In this document: piece by piece, positions 36,010 to 46,810 of the stretch
How positions within the stretch are numbered: the first letter of the stretch is position 1
How the letters are laid out: every line of letters begins with the position of its first letter
From: Impatiens glandulifera
Taxonomy: Eukaryota; Streptophyta; Magnoliopsida; Ericales; Balsaminaceae
Direction of reading: 5' to 3'
Length of the DNA: 64,000 bases
Assembly: GCF_907164915.1 (NCBI RefSeq)
Contig: NC_061867.1
Span: 50,719,852-50,783,851, forward strand
Notes under the pieces: generated by a model
Seen by the model: only the letters and a program-made list of their open reading frames with translations
Database searches by the model: none
What the model was told of the DNA's origin: nothing
Position numbers and translations under genes: made by a program

Positions 36010-39000
36010 ATAAAACCAAAAAAACCCATCATAGGACAAATAGTTTATCAATTTTTCTATGATTTATCAGTTAATTTTAGATAACTTGTCAGTTTCATTT
36101 TATGATTTATCATTAACCATCTTACACCACTTACAGATAGTTTGTCAGTTTCATTCTATGATTTATCAGTTAACCGTCTTACGGTATATATTTATCAGTT
36201 AACAGTCTGTTTCATTCTATTATTTAATTTTTTTTAATAATTTTATTGTCAAATCAATTCTAAATTTGAATTTTTCAAATCAAATTTCAAATTCAAAATA
36301 TATTTTTTCTATCAAAATAATTAAAAGAAAATTGTAATAAAATATATAATTAAAATAAATAAATAAAAAGATTCATTTTTTAATTTCATTTTGTAATTGA
36401 AACCCAATTTAAATTTGAAATGATTTAAAATTTAAAATCAAAAATCAAATTTGAAAACTAGGATTTTGCAAATAAAACCAAAAAAATTCATCATAATATG
36501 ATTTATTAGTTTTTCTATGATTTATTAGTTAATTTTAACCGATAATTTGTCAGTTTCATTCTATCATTTATCAATTAACCGTCTATCTTAGCCTTACAGA
36601 TAGTTTGATTTTTTTTTTAATAATTTTATTATCAAATTAATTCTAAATTTGAATTTTTCAAATCAAATTTCAAATTCAAAATATATTTTTTTTTATCAAA
36701 ATAATTAAAAGAAAATGGTAATAAAATATATAATTAAAATAAATAAATAAAAAGATTCATTTTTCAATTTGATTTTCTAATTAAAACCCAATTTAAATTT
36801 GAATTGATTTAAAATTTAAAATCAAAAATAAAATTGAAGACCAGGGTTTTGCAAATAAAACCAAAAAAATCCATCATAATCGAACAAATAGCTTGTCAAT
36901 TTTTCTATAATTTATCAGTTAATTTTAACAGATAACTTTTCAGTTTCATTCTATGATTTATCAGTTAACCGTCAGCAGTCTTACAGATAGTGTGTCAGTT
37001 TCATTCTATGATTTATCAGTTAACTTTCATTATATTATTTATTTATTTTTTTTAATAATTTTATTGTCAAATCAATTCTAAATTTGAATTTTTCAAATCA
37101 AATTTCAAATTCAAAATATTTTTTTTTATCAAAATAGTTAAAAGAAAATTGTAATAATATATATAATTAAAATAAATAAATAAAAAGATTCATTTTTCAA
37201 TTTGATTTTTTAATTGAAACCCAATTTAAATTTGAATTGATTTAAAATTTAAAATCAAAAATGAAATTTGAAGACTAGTGTTTTGCAAATAAAACCAAAA
37301 AAATCCATCATAATCGGATAAATAGCTAGTCAATTTTTCTATGATTTATTAACAGATAACTTGTCGGTCTATCTTACAGTCTTACAGTCTTACAGGTAGT
37401 TTGTCAGTCATTCTATAATTTATCATGTCTTACAGATAGTAGTTTGTCAGTCATTCTATAATTTATCATGTCTTACAGATAGTTAACTATCAGTCATTCT
37501 ATAATTTATCAGTCAACAGTCTATTTCATTCTATTATTTGATTTTCTTTTTTAATAATTTTATTGTCAAATCAATTCTAATTTGAATTTTTCAAATCAAA
37601 TTTCAAATTCAAAATATTTTTTTTTATCAAAATTATTAAAATAAAATTGTAATAAAATATATAATTAAAATAAATAAATAAAAAGATTCATTTTTCAATT
37701 TGATTTTCTAATTGAACCCAGTTTAAATTTGAATTGATTTAAAATTTAAAATCAAAAATAAAATTTGAAGACTAGGGTTTTGCAAATAAAACCAAAAAAA
37801 ATTCATCATAATCGGACAAATAGCTTGTCAATTTTTCTATCATTTATTAGTTAATTTTAACAGATAACTTGTCAGTTTCATTCTTTGATAATTTATGATA
37901 GTTGGTCATAGTCGGTCAGTTTAACATTTCATTCTATTATTTGAATTTTTTAAAAATAATTTTATTGTTAAATCAATTCTAAATTTGAATTTTTCAAATC
38001 AAATTTCAAATTTAAAATATATTTTTTTTTATCAAAATAATTAAAAGAAAATTGTAATAAAATATATAATTAAAATAAATAAATAAAAAGATTCATTTTT
38101 CAATTTGATTTTCTAATTGAAACCCAATTTAAATTTGAATTGATTTAAAATTTAAAATCAAAAATGAAATTTGAAGACTAGGGTTTTGCAAATAAAACCA
38201 AAAAAATCCATTAATCGGACAAATATAGCTTGTCAATTTTTCTATGATTTTAATTTTAACAGATAATTTGTCAGTTTCATTCTATGATTCTATGATTTAT
38301 TAGTTAACCGTCTTACAGATAGTTTGTCAATTTCATTCTATGATTTATTAGTTAATATTTCATTCTATTATTTATTTATTTTTTTAAATAATTTTATTGT
38401 AAAATCAATTCTAAATTTGAATTTTTCAAATCAAATTTAAAATTCAAAATATATTTTTTTTATAAAAATAATTAAAAGAAAATTGTAATAAAATATATAA
38501 TTAAAATAAATAAATAAAAAGATTCATTTTTCAATTTAATTTTCTAATTGAAACCCAATTTAAATTTGAATTGATTTAAAATTTAAAATTTAAAATTTAA
38601 AATGAAATTTGAAAACTAGGGTTTTGCAAATAAAACAAAAAAAACCATCAAATTTTCTATGATTTATCAGTTAATTTTAATTTTAGATAACTTGTCAGTT
38701 TCATTCTATGATTTATCATTAACCGTCTTACACTTACAGTTAGTTTGTCAGTTTCATTCTATGATTTATCAGTTAAGTTAACCGTCGTACAGTAGTTTGT
38801 CAGTTTCATTATAAGATTTATCATTTATCAGTTAACAGTCTGTTTCATTCTATTATTTGATTTCTTTTTCATAATTTTATTGTCAAATCAATTCTAAATT
38901 TGAATTTTTCAAATCAAATTTCAAATTCAAAATATATTTTTTCTATCAAAATAATTAAAAGAAAATTGTAATAAAATATATAATTAAAATAAATAAATAA

Positions 39001-42000
39001 AAAAAATTATTTTTCAATTTGATTTTCTAATTGAAACCCAATTTAAAATTGAAATAATTTAAAGTTTAAAATAAAAAATGAAATTTGAAGACTAGGATTT
39101 TGCAAATAAAACCAAAAAAATTCATCATAATCGGAAAGAATATGATTTATTAGTTAATTTTAACAGATAATTTGTTAGTTTCATTCTATGATTTATCAAT
39201 TAACCGTCTATCTTAGCATTATAGATAGTTTGTCAGTTCTATTCTATTATTTGATTTTTTTTTAAATAATTTTATTGTCAAATTAATTCTAAATTTCAAT
39301 TTTTCAAATCAAATTTCAAATTCAAAATATATTTTTTTTATCAAAATAATTAAAAGAAAATTCTAATAAAATATATAATTAAAATAAATAAATAGAAAGA
39401 TTCATTTTTCAATTTGATTTTTTAATTGAAACCCAATTTAAATTTGAATTGATTTAAAATTTAAAATCAAAAATGAAATTTGAATAGAAATAAAAACAAA
39501 AAAATCCATCATAATCGGACAAATAACTTGTCAATTTTTCTATGATTTATTAACAAATAACTTGTCAATTTTTCTATGATTTATTAACAGATAACTTGTC
39601 AGTCTGTCTTACAGTCTTACAGACAGTTTGTCAGTAATTCTATAATTTATCGTCAACAATCTATTTCATTCTATTATTTGATTTTTTTTTTAATAATTTT
39701 ATTGTCAAATCAATTCTAAATTTGAATTTTTCAAATCAAATTTTAAATTCAAAATATATTTTTTTTATCAAAATAATTAAAAGAAAATTGTAATAAAATA
39801 TATAATTAAAATAAATAAATAAAAAGATTCATTTTTCAATTTAATTTTCTAATTAAAACCCAATTTAAATTTGAATTGATTTAAAATTTAAAATCAAAAA
39901 TAAAATTGAAGACCAGGGTTTTGCAAATAAAACCAAAAAAATCCATCATAATCGAATAAATAGCTTGTCAATTTTTCTATAATTTATCAGTTAATTTTAA
40001 CAGATAACTTGTCAGTTTCATTCTATGATTTATCAGTTAACCGTGAGCTATCTTACAGATAGTGTGTAAAAGTTTCATTCTATGATTTATCAGTTAACTT
40101 TCATTCTATTATTTGATTTTTTTAAAAATAATTTTATTGTCAAATCAATTCTAAATTTGAATTTTTCAAATCAAATTTCAAATTCAAAATATTTTTTTTA
40201 TCAAAATAGTTAAAAGAAAATTGTAATAATATATATAATTAAAATAAATAAATAAAAAGATTCATTTTTCAATTTGATTTTTTAATTGAAACCCAATTTA
40301 AATTTGAATTGATTTAAAATTTAAAATCAAAAATGAAATTTGAAGACTAGGGTTTTGCAAATAAAACCAAAAAAATCCTCATAATCGGACAAATAGCTTG
40401 TCAATTTTTCTATGATTTATATTCTTACAGGTATTTTGTCAGTCATTCTATAATTTATCATGTCTTACCGTCTTACAGATAGTTAACTATCAGTCATTCT
40501 ATAATTTATCAGTCAACAGTCTATTTCATTCTATTATTTGATTTTCTTTTTTAATAATTTTATTGTCAAATCAATTCTAAATTTGAATTTTTCAAATCAA
40601 ATTTCAAATTCAAAATATTTTTAAGAAAATTGTAATAAAATATATAATTAAAATAAATAAATAAAAAGATTCATTTTTCAATTTGATTTTCTAATTGAAA
40701 CCTAGTTTAAATTTGAATTGATTTAAAATTTAAAATCAAAAATAAAATTTGAAGACTAGGATTTTGCAAATAAAACCAAAAAAATCCATCATAATTGGAC
40801 AAATAGTTTGTCAATTTTTCTATGATTTATTATTTAATTTTAACAGATAACTTGTCAGTTTCATTCTTTGATAATTTATGATAGTTGGTAATAGTCGGTA
40901 AGTTTAACATTTCATTCTATTATTTGAATTTTTTTAAAATAATTTTATTGTTAAATCAATTCTAAATTTGAATTTTTCAAATCAAATTTCAAATTCAAAA
41001 TATATTTTTTTTATCAAAATAATTAAAAGAAAATTGTAATAAAATATATAATTAAAATAAATAAATTAAAAGATTCATTTTTCAATTTGATTTTCTAATT
41101 GAACCCAATTTAAATTTGAATTGATTGAAAATTTAAAATCAAAAATGAAATTTGAAGACTAGGGTTTTGCAAATAAAACCAAAAAAATCCAATAATCTGA
41201 AAAATATAGCTTGTCAATTTTTCTATGATTTATCAGTTAATTTTAACAGATAATTTGTCAGTTTCATTCTATGATTTATCAGTTAATATTTTATTCTATT
41301 ATTTATTTATTTTTTTAAATAATTTTATTGTCAAATCAATTCTAAATTTGAATTTTTCAAATCAAATTTAAAATTCAAAATATTTTTTTTATCTAAATAA
41401 TTAAAAGAAAATTGTAATAAAATATATAATTAAAATAAATAAATAAAAAGATTCATTTTTCAATTTAATTTTCTAATTGAAACCCAATTTAAATTTGAAT
41501 TGATTTAAAATGAAATTTGAAAACTAGGGTTTTGCAAATAAAACCAAAAAAACCCATCAAATTTTCTATGATTTATCAGTTAATTTTAATTTTAGATAAC
41601 TTTTCAGTTTCATTCTATTATCAGTCTTTAGTTAACCGTCTTACAGTCTTACAGATAGTTTGTCAGTTTCATTATATGATTTATCATTTATCAGTCAACA
41701 GTCTATTTCATTCTATTATTTGATTTTTTTTAATAATTTGATTGTGAAATCAATTCTAAATTTGAATTTTTCAAATCAAATTTTAAATTCAAAATATTTT
41801 TTTTATCAAAATAATTAAAAAAAATTGTAATAAAATATATAATTAAAATAAATAAATAAAAAGATTCATTTTTCAATTTGATTTTCTAATTGAAACCCAG
41901 TTTAAATTTGAATTGATTTAAAATTTAAAATCAAAAATGAAATTTGAAGACTAAGGTTTTGCAAATAAAACCAAAAAAATCCATCATAATCGAAAAAATA

Positions 42001-43035
42001 GCTTGTCAAATTTTCTATAATTTATTAGTTAATTTTAACAGATAACTTGTCAGTTTCATTTTTTTATAATTTATCAGTTAATCCGTCTTACAATATTTGG
42101 TCATAATATTTGGTCATAGTTGGTCAGTTTAACATTTCATTCTATTATTTGATTTTTTTTTAAAATAATTTTATTGTCAAATCAATTCTAAATTTGAATT
42201 TTTCAAATCAAATTTCAAATTCAAAATATATTTTTTTTATCAAAATAATTAAAAGAAAATTATAATAAAATATATAATTAAAATAAATAAATAAAAAGAT
42301 TCATTTTTCAATTTGATTTTCTAATTGAAACCCAATTTAAATTTGAATTTATTTAAAATTTAAAATCAAAAATAAAATTTGAAGACTAGGGTTTTGCAAA
42401 TAAAACCAAAAAAAATCCAATAATCGTACAAATAGCTTTTCAATTTTTCTATGATTTATCATTTAATTTTAATAGATAATTTGTCAGTTTCATTCTATGA
42501 TTTATCAGTTAACTGTCTTATAGATAGTTGGTCAGTTTCATTCTATGATTTATCAATTAACATTTCATTCTATTATTTCTTTATTTTTTTAAATAATTTT
42601 ATTGTCAAATCAATTCTAAATTTGAATTTTTCAAATCAAATTTAAAATTCAAAACATATTTTTTTTATCAAAATAATTAAAAGAAAATTGTAATAAAATA
42701 TATAATTAAAATAAATAAATAAAAAGATTCATTTTTAATTTGATTTTCTAATTGAAACCCAATTTAAATTTGAATTGATTTAAAATTTAAAATAAAAAAT
42801 GAAATTTGAAAACTAGGGTTTTTTCAAATAAAATCAAAAAAATCCATCATAATCGGACAAATAACTATGATTTATCGGTTAATTTTAACATATAGCTTGT
42901 CAGTTTTTTTATGATTAATTTTAACAGAAATAACTTGTCAGTTTTTCTATGATTAATTTTAAAAGAGATAACTTGTCAGTTTCATTGATTTATCAAGTTA
43001 ACAATATGTTTCATTCTATTATTCATCATTAACAG

Positions 43036-43646
43036 TTTTAGCTGTTAACTAGTTCTTTTTATTTAAATAAATAGTTTGATTTTTAGTCGAACTATTTTTT
43101 TTAATAGTTTTAATAAATAAATACTAATTTAATTATATATTTATAATTTATATTATTTTTATTAAAATATTAGATATATTATAATATTTAAGAATTTATA
43201 TATATTAGTTATTTATACATTTTAAATTATAATTTTATAGAATTATTGTAAAAAACTAATTATAAATTATAAAAACTGAAATAAATTTAAAAAATGTATT
43301 AACCTAAGTAGAACTAAATCAAACCAGTAAAACCATTATACACGTCTTTTAACCGATTTATAACAAATGAAAACACCAAATTTAAATATATACTGAGTAT
43401 TGAACACCCCTTAATGTTAATATTAGTAATAATATTACCGTCTCATAAATAATAAAATTAATTGTTTGATATTAAAGTTTGGAGGTGAGTTTAAACATTT
43501 ATTATAAATTTAGGGACGAATTTAGTAATTTATCTTCAATTAGGTTATAAGTTACAGATACATATCAATGGGCGGCTAAGTAGGAATCGCAAACGCCAGT
43601 TATTATTCAATCGCATCGCCGGCGAGAGAGAGAGAGAGAGAGAGAG
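43036..43646. other. Promoter region of the small lysine-rich gene
   Basis: AT-rich sequence between the satellite and the gene at 43647. A GA microsatellite sits immediately before the ATG. No other element is recognised. Confidence 0.5.
43624..43646 (+). repeat. (GA)n microsatellite in the 5' UTR
   Basis: About 11 GA repeats directly precede the ATG at 43647. GA-rich leaders are common in plant genes and can affect promoter activity and translation. Confidence 0.85.
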
Positions 43647-44092
43647 ATGTCGAAGAAGAACAACTTGGCGACTCGGAAAAGGCAGCACGAATTCGATCTG
43701 AGAAGTATGATTATTGTTCAAAAATCCATATTTTCCACGATTTATATACAGGTAAAAGTAAATCTCAATTGAATGTTTATCTTTTTCAGGGGAACAAAAA
43801 GACAAAGAAAAGAAGGTACAGAAGTTGCAAGCGAATAAGAATAAGATGAAAGTAAGTTTTGCATCTCTTTTTGTTAGTTTTGATTTGAAGCGATTTCGTT
43901 TCAATTCGAAGAAATATTTGATTTTTAAATTGGGGTTTGGATTGATTTTGAAATTAGGTTGATGGTAGTAATAATAAGAACAAGAAGAAGAAAGGGTCGA
44001 GTGGATTTCAAGTTGGGAAGAAAAAGTTGAAGACTAAGGTTACAGCTACAGTTAAAGCTAAGGCATTACAAGCTATGGAACTAGATAAGTGA
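43647..44092 (+). CDS. Small lysine-rich basic protein, family not recognised
   Basis: Three short exons, 43647-43704, 43790-43851 and 43958-44092, splice in phase to 84 residues (MSKKNNLATRKRQHEFDLRR... to ALQAMELDK). About a third of the residues are lysine or arginine. The middle (DKEKKVQKLQANKNKMK) looks like a charged helix, and NKNKKKKG could act as a nuclear or nucleolar localisation signal. There is no signal peptide, membrane segment or cysteine. All three exon junctions have good GT/AG sites and the introns (85 and 106 bp) have typical plant size, so I regard it as real. A small nucleolar or ribosome-associated protein is plausible but that is only inference from composition. The gene lies just outside the satellite block. 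Confidence 0.75.
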
Positions 44093-46359
44093 AATTGGAT
44101 CATATTGTGAAAAAAAAACCCTAGATGATGATTTTGATGTATTATTGGAATTCTTTTCTCTTTGATTAAGAATATATGATTTTGTTGAATTTAATTTGCT
44201 GCTGCAACCTACCTGCATATTCAAGTTAGATTAGTTCTTTGATCTCTGATTTTGCTGGCTTTATGTTGTTCATGTGATATTGTTGTTTTCATTGAAATCT
44301 GTTGCTGTAGTTTCAGATTTTCAACAGATTTTGATCTTTTCTAATTGAAGTTAGGTTATTATTTTGATATGAATATTGCCTCAATTCTTTTGATTGGATA
44401 GTTCTTATTTGAAAAACTCAATTCATATGCATACATTTGTTAATATAGTTTCTATATCGATTGAAATGTTGAAGACTCATCCTTGATTTGTCAAGTGGTT
44501 AGGGTTTTGAATTTAAGAGGCTTAGGTCTTGATTCTCGCCCAAGAGATTTAGGTCGTAGGTTTGATTCTCGTGATTTTGAAGTTTTGAAAAAAATTATAT
44601 GTTAAAACATATGCTACCCACTTTAACATTAAGAAAAGTGGTGATTTTGTTAAATTTTTTGTTTTTTAAGTGATATAAGGTTTGTTTTAGGAGGACACTA
44701 ACACAATAATTCACTTTCATGACCTGTTCATAGTGGAAATCAATATATTTTTTACTTAATTAATTGCATTGCACCAATGTTGGTTTGATTTTTTAAAATA
44801 ATTTCCTGTTTTTTCATTTATCAGTTACCATTTCTTATCGAATTAATTAAGTTATCAATTAAAATATTAACATTTTTTCTTTTCTAAAAATTATATATAT
44901 TTTTTAATCATGTATCACTACTTTTTTAGTAGGGTGATCTAAGATTAGTATAATTAAACAAAGTTAATTACAAATGCAAATATGACTCACAATAAATAAC
45001 TTTAATTAATAGTAGATATTAGTAGGTTGAGCAAAAGAGTACACTCATCTTGTATAACTCAGCCCGAATATAAAAACACATTTATTATGTGGTTTAAAAT
45101 ATTTTTGATCCTTTAAACATATTTTTTACCATTTAACAATTATTTTCTAATTGTGATATGTATTTTCTATTCTAATTAAATATAAAATAATTAAATCTAT
45201 TTAATTTCGATAACCTTAACTCAATTCAAATTAAACATAACTCAACCCAAATCAAATTAATATTTTGGTTTGGGTTTGGGTAAACCCAAGATATGTTCAC
45301 CCCTCCATATTAGTTAAGATTATCTGAATAACGGTTTTGATTATAAAACATATATACGACATGTGAGTCGATCAATTTTTATTCCAATTATTGGAGAGAT
45401 TTTTTTCTGAAAAATCAGTTGAACCGGTTGGTGAACTCATTGATTTTCGAGCTCTTTAAAATTTAATTTTATGTTATATTTGTTCGTTTTTGATTTTTTT
45501 TTATATGTAAACACTCGTGTTTTTATTATTATTTTTTTGTTATTGCATTACCTTTAACAAGAATTAAATGTTTCTTTCATAAATTATCAATAATATATAA
45601 TTCACAATTTAATTATATTTATAAACTTAATGTTTTTTATAATTTGAATATTTTATTAACTTAATTTTAAATATTAATAAATTATCTAAATTAAAAATTA
45701 AATTATTTTAAAATAAATTGTATAAATATATTACTTTCTATAAGTTTTTATTAATATATAATTTTAATTTTAATTAAAATATAAAAAATAAGTAAATAAA
45801 AAATAAGAAATAATTATTTTTTTACTTTCAGTTATATTTTTTTTGTATTTTTTTTTATTGTCTAATTTATTTATTATAAAAATTTAAAATTTAATTTATT
45901 ATTATTTTTTAATAACTATAGAACTAAAAAAAAATGTAATATTGTTACTTTTATTAGTTTTGGTGATACAGATTGTGAAATCTCTACCCTCATCTATTTC
46001 TCATTTATTTTTATTAATAATTTTGTATAAAATTACAATAAATTATATAATTAATTATTTATAAAATTAAAATAATATTATATTATTTTAAAGAACGTAT
46101 ATAAATAAGGTCAAAGGATAGAAAAAATATTTAAATTAATATTTTATTATTATAATATTAATTTTATATAAATAATTAAATAAATAAATAAAATAGAAGA
46201 AGATATGAATAAAAAATATTTAAAAAATAATTAGAGAATTAAGATTATAAATATAAACGTCAAAAATTATAGATTTACGTTAAGGTTGTAGGCTAAACTC
46301 AACTCACAACACAAGTGAAAATATTTTTTTTACTCTAAATATGACAAAATACCCTAATT
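44093..46359. other. AT-rich gene-free region
   Basis: About 2.3 kb of very AT-rich sequence. Near 44490-44590 (+) a stretch with TCAAGTGGTTAGGG followed by AGGTCTTGATTCTCG, and later GGTTTGATTCTCG, resembles a SINE head (A and B boxes), with low confidence. No coding sequence is seen. Confidence 0.5.
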
Positions 46360-46810
46360 TTCGGTGAATTTACTAACAACTCGCTTTTGACCGAGAAACA
46401 GATTGACTCCTCTTCCCACTAGCGCATTTCCGATTTCAAAGGGCTCTTCCCTCACTCACGGGCTGTCAAGACGACGCCAACGGCTGACTAAAGTATCCCC
46501 TAAACCGCACTTGGTGCAGGCTAAGAAGAAGAAGGAAGTTGTTTGACGATGCAGGATCTTATACGGCTGACGTTGTTCTAGCTAAGTAAATAAGGCGGGA
46601 AGTCTATAGTCAAATACGACGTCGTTCTGCGGTTGTATAGTTTGTTTTGGTTAGTCCACGTGTCACCACTGAGTAGTGTGAGTCGACTTAAATACGTCGC
46701 ATTGACTAAACGAGAATGTATACCACACCACTTACATATTGGCCGATGAACCAAGCCCGCTCATCAAGCGCGTCTAGTGTTGAAGAAAAGAGCATTCATT
46801 GTTTCCTGCC
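46360..46810. other. GC-richer island of unknown nature
   Basis: About 450 bases stand out from the surrounding AT-rich DNA. They contain many CG dinucleotides, the palindrome ACGACGTCGT (46616-46625) and a G-box CACGTG (46657-46662), as in plant bZIP/bHLH-bound promoters. No frame of useful length exists. It could be an orphan promoter, a fragment of a gene captured by a transposon, part of an LTR, or a non-coding RNA gene. Confidence 0.4.

Larger units (their letters stand above)
32075..36010 (+). mobile_element. Helitron-like insertion made of 13 tandem units
   Basis: Thirteen head-to-tail units start at 32075, 32368, 32661, 32968, 33261, 33481, 33764, 34061, 34368, 34675, 34968, 35275 and 35568. 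All but the 5'-truncated sixth (33481) start with TC, as TCT(CT)(CT)ATATATA, then ATAATGATGCTTAA; the sixth begins directly at TATAATGATG. The preceding host-like base is A. Most units are 293 or 307 bp, the longer type having a 14-bp internal duplication (GTGCCGGGTCGAGA). Unit 5 lacks its tail. The last unit runs into a distinct 3' region (35862-36009) ending in a hairpin CGTGC-AAAT-GCACG followed by GGCTAA. Helitrons are known to start with TC, end with a hairpin plus CTRR, and insert between A and T without target duplication. All these marks are present. There is no Rep/helicase gene, so it is non-autonomous. The satellite sequence on both sides gives the empty site GCAAA/TAAAACC, with one extra A at 36010. 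Confidence 0.8.
31836..43035. repeat. AT-rich satellite block, about 17 core monomers, interrupted by a Helitron array
   Basis: Monomers are anchored by a conserved core (TTTTATTGTCAAATCAATTC, then AATTTGAATTTTTCAAATCA). The core recurs near 31847, 36238, 36617, 37050, 37559, 37963, 38391, 38875, 39263, 39699, 40130, 40558, 40940, 41318, 41737, 42164 and 42596. Spacing is about 380-510 bp. The length varies because a sub-repeat of about 40 bp (GATAGTTTGTCAGTTTCATT, then CTATGATTTATCAGTTAA) occurs in differing number. Each monomer ends with GACTAGGGTTTTGCAAATAA followed by AACCAAAAAAA. The first copy is cut at its end by the Helitron-like insertion 32075-36010. There are no coding frames beyond chance. 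Whether this is a centromeric, pericentromeric or merely local array cannot be told from one window. Confidence 0.9.

Noticed and set aside
32075..36010. The regular repeat array as a CRISPR array
   Set aside because: Units are contiguous 293-307-bp copies without distinct spacers, in a eukaryotic nuclear context with Helitron ends.
41517..42645. Open frames within the satellite (41517-41723, 42451-42645)
   Set aside because: They are translations of the satellite sub-repeats and recur with the monomers. There is no reason to think they are coding.
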